Positions 1-5,509 of a stretch of DNA of 12,288 nt are shown piece after piece (the stretch's first letter is position 1; the number at the start of each line of letters is the position of its first letter). This DNA is from Burkholderiaceae bacterium (GTDB lineage Bacteria; Pseudomonadota; Gammaproteobacteria; Burkholderiales; Burkholderiaceae). The notes under the pieces were generated by a model, which did not search any database, was not told where the DNA came from, and saw only the letters and a list, made by a program, of their open reading frames with translations. The position numbers and the translations under genes are program-made. Where the stretch lies: contig JAGOEY010000035.1 in assembly GCA_017997515.1 (NCBI GenBank), positions 1 through 12,288 on the forward strand, given 5' to 3'.

Positions 1-704
1 GCATCTGGGGCCGCATGAGCTCGTTGAACGTGCGCAAGGTCGTCTGGTGCGCGCAGGAGCTGGCGCTGGACTTTCAGCGCACCGAAGCCGGTGGCCAGTT
101 TGGTGTGGTGAAGACGCCGGAGTACGAGGCGCTGAACCCCAATGCGCTGGTGCCCGTCATCCAGGACGGCGACTACGTGCTGTGGGAGTCGAACGTGATC
201 GTGCGTTACCTCTGCGCAAAGTATGGCGCCCCCTCGCTCGCTACTTCGTATGCTTCGCGTCCCCCCAAGGGGGCCTCGCCTTACTTGGGGCGGCCCGGCG
301 CGGCGGCGACAGCCGGCACGCTCTACCCCACCGAGTTGCCCGCACGTTTTGACGCCGAACGCTGGATGGACTGGCAACAGACCACCCTGAACCCGGCCGG
401 GCGCGATGGCTTCTTGCAATGGGTGCGCACCGCGCCCGCGCAGCGCGACGCCGCCACATACCTGCAGTCCGTGGCCACCACCGAGCCCTTGCTGGCCATG
501 CTGGACGCCCACCTGGCGCAGCAACCCTTCATGGTGGGCGACAGCTTCACCATGGCCGACATTCCGATCGCGTGTGAAATCCACCGCTGGCGCGCGTTGC
601 CCTTGTCGGACACCGCACCGCTGACCCCGCACCTGGACCGCTGGTACCAGGTGGTGAGTGGCCGCCCGACGGCGCTCGGTGTGCTCGATCAACCTCTGAC
701 ATGA
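1..704 (+). CDS. Glutathione S-transferase family protein, 5' end missing, with a 28-codon repeat-derived insertion
   Basis: Soluble glutathione S-transferase. The reading frame is already open at base 3 (Ile-Trp-Gly-Arg before the Met at 15), which matches the usual start of this family, so the true start lies a few codons before the window. The N-terminal thioredoxin-like domain shows the Ser-Ser-x-Asn-Val-x-Lys-Val stretch (catalytic Ser region), the Leu-Val-Pro-Val cis-proline loop and the Glu-Ser-Asn glutathione-binding motif. The helical C-terminal domain carries the conserved capping box (Phe-Thr-Met-Ala-Asp-Ile) near 550-565. Between them, at the interdomain linker, 28 extra codons (231-314) interrupt the expected Tyr-Gly-Ala / Gly-Thr-Leu-Tyr-Pro junction; they come from a palindromic repeat (see repeat entry). 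The gene ends in an ATGA overlap with phzF, so the two are probably translationally coupled. The substrate cannot be told from sequence. Confidence 0.93.
   Translation, partial: IWGRMSSLNVRKVVWCAQELALDFQRTEAGGQFGVVKTPEYEALNPNALVPVIQDGDYVLWESNVIVRYLCAKYGAPSLATSYASRPPKGASPYLGRPGAAATAGTLYPTELPARFDAERWMDWQQTTLNPAGRDGFLQWVRTAPAQRDAATYLQSVATTEPLLAMLDAHLAQQPFMVGDSFTMADIPIACEIHRWRALPLSDTAPLTPHLDRWYQVVSGRPTALGVLDQPLT
231..314 (+). repeat. Palindromic repeat inserted in frame inside the glutathione S-transferase gene
   Basis: An 84-bp (28-codon) low-complexity stretch sits exactly at the linker between the two GST domains. It contains a C6-AA-G5 palindrome at 261-273, a Ser/Thr/Ala-rich direct-repeat-like segment (TCGCTCGCTACTTCG), and a downstream TTGGGGCGGCCCGGCGCGGCGG block. 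The peptide encoded is rich in Pro, Ala, Ser and Gly and unlike GST sequence. The length is a multiple of three with no stop in the sense frame. The style (run of C, short spacer, run of G, then a GGCCGC-type tail) matches palindromic repeats I associate with Comamonadaceae genomes, and in reverse orientation it resembles the repeat at 742-804. Exact borders are inferred from the expected family alignment. Confidence 0.75.
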
Positions 705-1726
705 CACAAGGCGCGCCCCATTCCAGAGATGCCGCGGAACTGGCTTTGCCAGGCCGCTGGCATCGCCCCCTTGAGGGGGAAAGCGCCAAAGGCGCTTCGG
801 GGGTGCGTCCATTTATGCAGGTGGATGTTTTTACGCCTACCGCGCTGCTGGGCAACCCGCTGGCCGTGGTGCTGGATGGCGGTGGGCTCACGGATGCGCA
901 GATGCTGCAGTTTGCAAACTGGACGAATCTGTCAGAAACCACCTTCCTGCTGCCGCCGACGGATGCGGGCCGCGCGGGCGGCGCCGACTACCGCGTGCGT
1001 ATCTTCACGCCGGGCGGCGAGATGCGTTTTGCCGGGCACCCAACCTTGGGCAGTTGCCACGCCTGGCTGCAGGCCGGTGGCCAGCCGCAGTCGGCGCAGC
1101 AGATCGTGCAGGAATGCCCGGTGGGTCTGGTGCCGATCCGGCGTGACGGCAGCTTGCTGTCGTTTGCCGCGCCGCCGCTGCAACGCAATGCACCCAGCCC
1201 CATGGTGCTGGCCCGTGTGGCCGCGGCGCTGGGCTTGAAGGCCCATGACGTGCTGGCAGCCCAGCTGCTGGACAACGGCACTACCTGGCTTGGCCTGCTG
1301 CTGGACGACCCGCACACCGTGCTGCAGCTCAAGCCGAACCAGCTGGAACTCAAGAATTTAGGGCATAAAGTGGGTGTAGCGGCCGTCTACCCTGCGCAGG
1401 AAGCTCCTGTTTTGATAGTGCGATCGAACCGCGAAGCCCGCGCGTTTGGCCAGTCTGCAGCGGTCAGCACCGAGGAAGAGCCTGCACTCGAAGTGCGAGC
1501 CTTTGCCGCCCCCATGGGCATCGCCGAAGACCCGGTCACCGGCAGCCTGAACGCCAGCCTGGCGCAGTGGCTGATTGCCGACGGCCACATGCCCGAGCGT
1601 TACCTCGCCGCCCAAGGCACCTGCCTCGACCGCGCGGGCCGCATCCATATCCACCGCGACAGCAGCGGGCAGGTGTGGGTGGGTGGTGCCGTGGTGACCT
1701 GTATCGACGGTGTGGTCACGCTGTAG
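701..1726 (+). CDS. PhzF family phenazine biosynthesis-like isomerase/epimerase
   Basis: PhzF-fold protein of the diaminopimelate-epimerase-like superfamily; most such proteins are epimerases or isomerases of unknown substrate, so a role in phenazine synthesis is not implied. Seen in the sequence: Val-Asp-Val-Phe-Thr near residue 41, the Asn-Leu-Ser-Glu-Thr-Thr-Phe motif with the putative catalytic Glu at 79, the Ala-Gly-His-Pro-Thr-Leu-Gly loop at 111-117, and Glu-Asp-Pro-Val-Thr-Gly-Ser at 276-282. Start 701 overlaps the GST stop (ATGA), the usual geometry for coupled genes. It gives about 37 residues before the family's normal beginning, and these are encoded largely by a palindromic repeat. 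An alternative start is ATG 814 (Met-Gln-Val-Asp-Val-Phe), which matches the family's typical N terminus but has no clear ribosome binding site. The VOC gene follows after 5 bp. Confidence 0.92.
   Translation: MTQGAPHSRDAAELALPGRWHRPLEGESAKGASGVRPFMQVDVFTPTALLGNPLAVVLDGGGLTDAQMLQFANWTNLSETTFLLPPTDAGRAGGADYRVRIFTPGGEMRFAGHPTLGSCHAWLQAGGQPQSAQQIVQECPVGLVPIRRDGSLLSFAAPPLQRNAPSPMVLARVAAALGLKAHDVLAAQLLDNGTTWLGLLLDDPHTVLQLKPNQLELKNLGHKVGVAAVYPAQEAPVLIVRSNREARAFGQSAAVSTEEEPALEVRAFAAPMGIAEDPVTGSLNASLAQWLIADGHMPERYLAAQGTCLDRAGRIHIHRDSSGQVWVGGAVVTCIDGVVTL
742..804 (+). repeat. Double-hairpin palindromic repeat within the 5' coding region of phzF
   Basis: Two adjacent inverted repeats are visible: CCCCC-TTGA-GGGGG at 766-779 and a perfect 7-bp stem AAGCGCC-AAA-GGCGCTT at 781-797, followed by GGGGG at 799-803. 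A GGCCGC-containing lead-in precedes them (751-756). This is REP-like architecture of a kind common in Comamonadaceae intergenic DNA. Here it is read through in the phzF frame and encodes a stretch unrelated to the PhzF fold. It could also form a strong hairpin in the mRNA just upstream of the alternative start at 814. Confidence 0.75.
1376..1418 (-). repeat. Possible copy of a GCTAT-type dispersed repeat inside phzF
   Basis: Read on the minus strand from 1418, the sequence runs CTATCAAAACAGGAGCTTCC followed by a GCGC-rich segment and, beyond 1376, an AT-rich tail ending TTTATGCCC. It lines up without gaps with the intergenic copy at 4772 (14 of the first 20 bases, and TTTATGC against TTTTTGC at the far end) and with the copy in the VOC gene at 1916. 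The local protein (Val-Gly-Val-Ala-Ala-Val-Tyr-Pro) still looks family-like, so this may be a decayed or domesticated copy, or chance similarity. Confidence 0.4.
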
Positions 1727-1731
1727 GCCCC

Positions 1732-2421
1732 ATGGCCACGTCCCTGGACCACCTTGTCATCCTGGCCGCCACACTGCCCGAAGGGGTTGCGTGGTGTGAA
1801 GCCACCTTCGGCGTCGCGCTGGCCCCGGGTGGTGAACACCCGCTGATGGGCACCCACAACCGCTTGCTGAATATCTCCAGCCCCGCCCACCCACGCGCCT
1901 ACCTGGAAGTGATTGCTATCAATCCAGGAGCTACTCCCGCCCGTGCAGCGGGCGCCAGACGCTGGTTTGACATGGATAACGAGGCCCTGCAGGCCCAGCT
2001 GCACCAGAGCGGCCCGCAGCTGGCGCACTGGGTGGCGCAGGTGCCCGACATCACCCGAGCCGTCGCCGCATTGGCAGCACAGGCCATTGACCGCGGCCGT
2101 GTGCTGGCGGCATCCCGCCCCACACCCCACGGTCTGCTCAGTTGGCAGATCAGCGTGCGCGACGATGGCCAGCGGCTGTTCGGCGGCTGCCTGCCCACGC
2201 TGATCGAATGGGGCGCAGCCCACCCGTGTGACCATCTTCCCAGCAGTGGAGTGCAGCTGCAGGCGCTGCAGTTGCAGCACCCCGATGCAGCCGCCCTGCG
2301 AGCCGCCTGTGGTGCAGCAGGCCTGGCGCAGGTGGCCACCATCACCGACGGGCCCGCGCCCCGTTTGCAGGCGCTGCTGGCCACGCCGCATGGGCCACTG
2401 GTGCTGAACTCAGGCGCGTAG
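1732..2421 (+). CDS. Glyoxalase-like VOC-domain protein
   Basis: A 229-residue protein that resembles the glyoxalase-like domain of the vicinal oxygen chelate superfamily (Glyoxalase_3 type). It opens with Leu-Asp-His-Leu-Val-Ile-Leu-Ala, the usual first strand with a putative metal-binding His, followed by the Gly-x-His-Pro-x-x-Gly-Thr-His-Asn region (residues about 33-43) and Tyr-Leu-Glu-Val-Ile-Ala-Ile (about 59-65), which supplies a possible Glu ligand. The second half carries Pro-His-Gly-Leu-Leu-Ser-Trp-Gln and Pro-Thr-Leu-Ile-Glu-Trp, typical of this subfamily. I chose ATG 1732 over longer upstream readings because it begins at the conserved first strand and lies 5 bp after the phzF stop, so this is the third gene of the operon. 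The substrate is unknown. The gene overlaps the convergent dehydratase by 12 bp at its 3' end. Confidence 0.85.
   Translation: MATSLDHLVILAATLPEGVAWCEATFGVALAPGGEHPLMGTHNRLLNISSPAHPRAYLEVIAINPGATPARAAGARRWFDMDNEALQAQLHQSGPQLAHWVAQVPDITRAVAALAAQAIDRGRVLAASRPTPHGLLSWQISVRDDGQRLFGGCLPTLIEWGAAHPCDHLPSSGVQLQALQLQHPDAAALRAACGAAGLAQVATITDGPAPRLQALLATPHGPLVLNSGA
1913..1960 (+). repeat. Possible copy of a GCTAT-type dispersed repeat inside the VOC gene
   Basis: The sequence GCTATCAATCCAGGAGCTAC followed by CGCCCG and GCGGGCGCC has the same layout as the intergenic repeat at 4771-4825: GCTAT, about 10 variable bases, AGCT, then a GC-rich segment with an AGCG/GGCGCC block. In frame it encodes Ala-Ile-Asn-Pro-Gly-Ala-Thr-Pro, with about two residues more than I would expect for this subfamily. 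It may be a decayed insertion or chance resemblance. Confidence 0.35.
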
Positions 2422-3567
2422 GCCGATTTCGGCGACTTCCCGTGTCCAGGCTCTTGCCTGCTCCGTCAGGCTCAGGCCCAGGCCGGGGCGGGTGGGCACC
2501 AGCATTCGGCCGTCCTTGATTTCCAGGCGTTCGTTGAACAGGGGTTCGAGCCAGTCGAAGTGTTCGACCCACGGCTCGGTGGCATAGACGGCTCCCAGGT
2601 GCACGTGCAGCTCCATGGCGAAGTGCGGGCCCAGGGCCAGGCCTGCGTTTTCGGCCTGCGCGGCGATGCGCAGAAACGGGGTGATACCGCCCACGCGGGG
2701 TGCGTCGGGCATCAGGTAGTCGGCGGCACGGTGGCGGATCAGCTCGGCGTGTTCGGCCGCGGAGGTCAGCATTTCACCGGTGGCGATGGGGGTGTCGAAC
2801 TGCGCGGCCAGGGCGGCGTGGCCCTCGTTGTCGTAGGCGTCGAGGGGTTCTTCGATCCACACCAGGTTGAACTGCTCGAAGATGCGGCACATGCGCTGCG
2901 CGGTGGGGCGGTCCCATTGCTGGTTGGCATCGACCATCAGCGGCGTGTGGTCGCCCAGGTGTTTGCGCACGGCTTCCACACGTTGGATGTCAAGCGCCTG
3001 GTCGGGCTGGCCGACCTTGAGTTTGATGCCGCCGATGCCGCGCGCGCGTGAGGCGGCGGCGTTCACCAGCAGTTGCTCCAGCGGCGTGTGCAGGAAGCCG
3101 CCCGAGGTGTTGTAGCAGCGCACCGAGTCGCGCTGTGAGCCCAGCAGCTTCGACAGCGACAACCCCGCGCGGCGCGCCTTCAGGTCGTACAGCGCCACGT
3201 CGAACGCACCAATCGCCTGCACCGCCATACCACTGCGGCCCACCGACGCACCGGCCCATTGCAGCTTGGTCCACAGCTTGGAAATGTCGCTCGGGTCTTC
3301 ACCGATCAGCGCCGGGGCAATTTCTTTGGCGTGGGCAAATTGGCCCGGGCCGCCGGCGCGTTTGGAGTAGCTGAAACCCAGCCCCCGGTGGCCGTCCTTG
3401 GTTTCGATTTCTGCAAACAGCATGGCAATTTCTGTCATCGGTTTCTGGCGGCCGGTCAGCACCTTGGCGTCGCTGATGGGGTTGGCCAGCGGCAGGTAAC
3501 ACGAGGAGACACGCACCCAGGTGATGCTGTCGGCGCTGGAAGATGGGGTGGATGCAGAGGTGTTCAT
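2410..3567 (-). CDS. Enolase-superfamily sugar-acid dehydratase, probably L-talarate/galactarate dehydratase
   Basis: Mandelate racemase/muconate lactonizing enzyme family, 385 residues. The barrel catalytic set is complete: Lys182-x-Lys184 (Ile-Lys-Leu-Lys-Val-Gly-Gln-Pro-Asp), metal ligands Asp213 (Asp-Ala-Asn-Gln-Gln-Trp-Asp), Glu239 (Trp-Ile-Glu-Glu-Pro) and Glu265 (Ala-Thr-Gly-Glu), and the Asp288/His315 pair (Gly-Pro-His-Phe). From memory, the Salmonella L-talarate/galactarate dehydratase uses K195, K197, D226, E252, E278, D301 and H328; every residue here is displaced by exactly 13, supporting the same activity (aldarate to 5-keto-4-deoxyaldarate). A Polaromonas homologue has also been structurally studied. 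The gene is divergent from a LacI regulator, and an operator covers its likely promoter. No Shine-Dalgarno is evident before ATG 3567; the preceding bases are pyrimidine-rich. No transporter or downstream pathway enzyme is adjacent. A different aldarate substrate remains possible. Confidence 0.88.
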   Translation of the reverse strand: MNTSASTPSSSADSITWVRVSSCYLPLANPISDAKVLTGRQKPMTEIAMLFAEIETKDGHRGLGFSYSKRAGGPGQFAHAKEIAPALIGEDPSDISKLWTKLQWAGASVGRSGMAVQAIGAFDVALYDLKARRAGLSLSKLLGSQRDSVRCYNTSGGFLHTPLEQLLVNAAASRARGIGGIKLKVGQPDQALDIQRVEAVRKHLGDHTPLMVDANQQWDRPTAQRMCRIFEQFNLVWIEEPLDAYDNEGHAALAAQFDTPIATGEMLTSAAEHAELIRHRAADYLMPDAPRVGGITPFLRIAAQAENAGLALGPHFAMELHVHLGAVYATEPWVEHFDWLEPLFNERLEIKDGRMLVPTRPGLGLSLTEQARAWTREVAEIGLRA

Positions 3568-3619
3568 AAAGGGGGAGGCAGGTGACCAATGAATGGGGCG
3601 GCAGGGTGACTTGCGCCAA

Positions 3620-3647
3620 ATGATAACGTTGTCATGTTAAAAATCAA
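3620..3647 (-). promoter_or_regulatory. Candidate promoter of the dehydratase gene
   Basis: On the minus strand, TTGATT (3642-3647, 4 of 6 to the -35 consensus) and TATCAT (3620-3625, 5 of 6 to the -10 consensus) are separated by 16 bp. The LacI-type operator at 3621-3634 covers the -10 and part of the spacer, so binding there would block polymerase. The predicted transcript would have a leader of roughly 45 nt before ATG 3567. Confidence 0.5.
3621..3634. promoter_or_regulatory. LacI-family operator O1 (dehydratase side)
   Basis: TGATAACGTTGTCA is a near-perfect palindrome with the central CpG typical of LacI-family operators; 12 of its 14 positions pair. It sits in the divergent intergenic region over the dehydratase promoter and shares the AACGTTGTCA half with the second site at 3696. 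Confidence 0.75.
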
Positions 3648-3690
3648 CCACTTTTAGAGAATTTATAGATAGTCAAGGCAGCCACATTCG

Positions 3691-3696
3691 TAAAAT
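3691..3696 (+). promoter_or_regulatory. Candidate -10 element for the LacI-family regulator gene
   Basis: TAAAAT matches the -10 consensus at 5 of 6 positions and abuts operator O2. No good -35 is found at the usual distance, so expression may be weak. Transcription would start within O2, consistent with autorepression. Confidence 0.35.
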
Positions 3697-3709
3697 GGCA
3701 ACGTTGTCA
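3696..3709. promoter_or_regulatory. LacI-family operator O2 (regulator side)
   Basis: TGGCAACGTTGTCA is a near-palindrome (12 of 14 positions) sharing the AACGTTGTCA half with O1. Its centre is 75 bp from that of O1, close to seven helical turns, so the two sites lie on about the same face of the DNA. It is 31 bp upstream of ATG 3741. Confidence 0.72.
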
Positions 3710-3740
3710 GGCTCTGGCCTTGTCACCGTTGACCCTACCC

Positions 3741-4766
3741 ATGGCATCCACCCCATTACACGCCGCAGCCCCGGCCAAAGCGGCCACCCTCCACGACGTT
3801 GCGCGTGTGGCGGGGGTGTCGTTGATCACGGCGTCCCGTGCGCTGACCAACCCGAAGCTGGTCTCCGACACCACCATTGCCAAAGTGCAGGCGGCTGCCG
3901 ACGCCGTGGGTTACATCCCCAACCTGCTGGCCGGTGGGCTCAAGTCCAAACGCAGCCTGATGGTGGCAGGCCTGGTGCCCACCATTTCAGTGGCGCAGTT
4001 TCTGCCCACCGTGCAGACACTCACGGAAGCGCTGTCCGACGCGGGTTACCAGCTCATCCTGGGCCAGACCGGCTACGACCATGCGCGGGAAGAGGCCCTT
4101 ATCAACACGATGATCAGCCGCCGCCCGGACGCCATCGTTTTCACCGGCCTCGTGCATTCGGCCACGGCGCGTGAGCGGCTGCGGCGGGTGGGCATTCCGG
4201 TGGTCGAAACCTGGGACCTGAGTGACCGGCCGGTGGACATGCTGGTCGGGTTTTCCCACGTGAAAGTGGGCAGCGCCATTGCGGGTTATTTCCTGGGCAA
4301 AGGCTGGCAGCGGGTGGGTATTGCCACGGGCGACGACCACCGCGGTGCCCTGCGCCGCGAAGGCTTTCTGGCCGCCATCGGCAGGGACGTACCCACCGCC
4401 GTGGTGCCCGCGCCCAGCAGCCTGGCGCTGGGCCGTCGGGCATTGTCGGAGCTGTTGGCGCAAGACCCCACGTTGCAGGCTGTGTACTGCAGCTCGGACC
4501 AGCTGGCGCAAGGGGTGTTGGCCGAAGCGCTTGTGCGGGGTATTCGTGTGCCAGAAGACCTGGCGGTGTGTGGCTTTGGCAACGCCGACTTTGCGGCCCA
4601 CATGCAGCCCTCGCTGACCACCGTCCATGTCGATGGCGCAGAGATCGGGCGGCTGGCAGCGCAGCTGGTCATCGACCGCTGCAACGGCACACCCATCCCA
4701 AATCCGGTTGTGGACGTTGGTTTTCGCATCATCGAGCGCCGTTCCACGTCCCTCGATCAGCCGTAG
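3741..4766 (+). CDS. LacI-family transcriptional regulator, probable repressor of the divergent dehydratase
   Basis: A 341-residue protein with LacI/GalR architecture. The N-terminal helix-turn-helix is at about residues 17-37 (Thr-Leu-His-Asp-Val-Ala-Arg-Val-Ala-Gly-Val-Ser, then Thr-Ala-Ser-Arg-Ala-Leu), followed by the hinge helix near 60-68 (Pro-Asn-Leu-Leu-Ala-Gly-Gly-Leu-Lys). A periplasmic-binding-protein-like sensor domain fills the rest, with the typical ending Cys-Gly-Phe-Gly-Asn-Ala-Asp and Leu-Thr-Thr-Val-His-Val-Asp. I chose ATG 3741; TTG 3720 in the same frame would add seven residues, and neither has a convincing Shine-Dalgarno. Transcribed away from the dehydratase gene with two operators between them, it most likely represses both genes and is released by an aldarate or an aldarate catabolite. 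The sensor sequence resembles gluconate-type regulators, but the ligand is inferred only from the neighbour. Confidence 0.9.
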   Translation: MASTPLHAAAPAKAATLHDVARVAGVSLITASRALTNPKLVSDTTIAKVQAAADAVGYIPNLLAGGLKSKRSLMVAGLVPTISVAQFLPTVQTLTEALSDAGYQLILGQTGYDHAREEALINTMISRRPDAIVFTGLVHSATARERLRRVGIPVVETWDLSDRPVDMLVGFSHVKVGSAIAGYFLGKGWQRVGIATGDDHRGALRREGFLAAIGRDVPTAVVPAPSSLALGRRALSELLAQDPTLQAVYCSSDQLAQGVLAEALVRGIRVPEDLAVCGFGNADFAAHMQPSLTTVHVDGAEIGRLAAQLVIDRCNGTPIPNPVVDVGFRIIERRSTSLDQP

Positions 4767-4767
4767 C

Positions 4768-4826
4768 ATTGCTATTAAATAGATAGCTTCCGTCGCCCGC
4801 GCGACAAGCGCCCGAGGCCTTTTTTG
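4768..4826 (+). repeat. Intergenic copy of a GCTAT-type dispersed repeat
   Basis: The 74-bp gap between the regulator and the phosphatase gene is nearly all repeat. It begins GCTATTAAATAGATAGC (4771-4787; GCTAT/ATAGC inverted repeat around a 7-nt loop). A GTCGC-CCGC-GCGAC hairpin follows (4792-4805), then AAGCGCCCGAGGCC and a T6 run (4820-4825). I associate this pattern with a very abundant intergenic repeat of Comamonadaceae. The T-run is 14 nt past the hairpin, so this is not a textbook rho-independent terminator, though it might still slow transcription leaving the regulator gene. Confidence 0.7.
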
Positions 4827-4840
4827 CTTCAATCCAGGCC

Positions 4841-5509
4841 ATGGGAACCCTCTACCTTGTGCGCCATGGCCAGGCCTCGTTTGGTGCCGAAGACTACGAC
4901 CAGCTCAGTGACCTGGGCCACCGCCAGGCCGTGCGCCTGGGGGAATACTTCCGGCACAAAGGGCTGGTGTTCGACGCCGTACTCGTGGGCACCCTGCGCC
5001 GCCACGCACAGACCTGGGCCGGCATCGCCGAAGGCGCGGGGCTGGCGCATACACCACTGTTGTGGCCCGGCCTGAACGAGTACGACGCCGAAGCGGTGGT
5101 CAAAACCATTCACCCGATGCCGCTGGCCAAGCCCGATACCCCCGAGCTGTACCGCAACCACTTCCGCCTGCTGCGCGACGGCCTGACGCAGTGGATGAAC
5201 GGGGTGGTCAGCCCGCACGGTATGGCTGACTACGACACTTTTCGCCACGGGGTGGTCAGCGCACTCGACCACATACGCACGCAGCACAGCGGCAACGTGC
5301 TGATCGTCTCCAGCGGCGGCCCCATCTCCACCGCCGTCGGCCATGTGCTCGGCACCACACCCGAGACCACCATCGAGCTGAACCTGCGCATCCGCAACAG
5401 CGCGGTGACGGAGTTTGCGTTCACGCCGAAGCGGCACATGCTGCTGACCTTCAACACCTTGCCCCATCTGGACGATGCGGCGTATGCGGGGTGGGTGACA
5501 TCGGCGTAA
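4841..5509 (+). CDS. Histidine phosphatase (phosphoglycerate mutase-like) family protein with a Ser in place of the second catalytic His
   Basis: A 222-residue cytosolic protein. The N terminus has the diagnostic Tyr-Leu-Val-Arg-His-Gly-Gln-Ala motif with the nucleophile His9, and Thr-Leu-Arg-Arg-His-Ala-Gln-Thr (residues 52-59) provides the usual phosphate-binding Arg. At the position of the second conserved His (normally Val-Ser-His-Gly-Gly) this protein reads Val-Ser-Ser-Gly-Gly-Pro-Ile, with Ser158 (codon AGC, 5312-5314). AGC is not one base away from a His codon, so a sequencing error is unlikely. I recall similar Ser-Gly-Gly variants in other proteobacterial homologues, which suggests a subgroup rather than a broken gene. 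Substrate unknown. ATG 4841 starts right at the conserved first strand; only a weak AGG precedes it. The stop codon abuts the 268-bp inverted-repeat element. Confidence 0.87.
   Translation: MGTLYLVRHGQASFGAEDYDQLSDLGHRQAVRLGEYFRHKGLVFDAVLVGTLRRHAQTWAGIAEGAGLAHTPLLWPGLNEYDAEAVVKTIHPMPLAKPDTPELYRNHFRLLRDGLTQWMNGVVSPHGMADYDTFRHGVVSALDHIRTQHSGNVLIVSSGGPISTAVGHVLGTTPETTIELNLRIRNSAVTEFAFTPKRHMLLTFNTLPHLDDAAYAGWVTSA
5507..5509. repeat. Candidate left target-site duplication (TAA)
   Basis: TAA immediately outside the left terminal repeat equals the TAA at 5778-5780 outside the right repeat. Here it is also the stop codon of the phosphatase gene. At 3 bp the match could be chance. Confidence 0.45.

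Noticed and set aside
701..1726. Phenazine biosynthesis role for the PhzF-like gene
   Set aside because: No other phenazine genes are present, and most PhzF-fold proteins are not in that pathway; the name reflects the fold only.
1600..2391. A 263-codon open frame on the minus strand opposite the VOC gene
   Set aside because: Gly/Gln/Cys-rich shadow translation with no family resemblance. The plus-strand VOC gene explains the coding signal.
4792..4825. Rho-independent terminator after the LacI-family gene
   Set aside because: The hairpin (4792-4805) and the T6 run (4820-4825) are separated by 14 nt, so they do not form a standard terminator; they are better explained as parts of the dispersed repeat.
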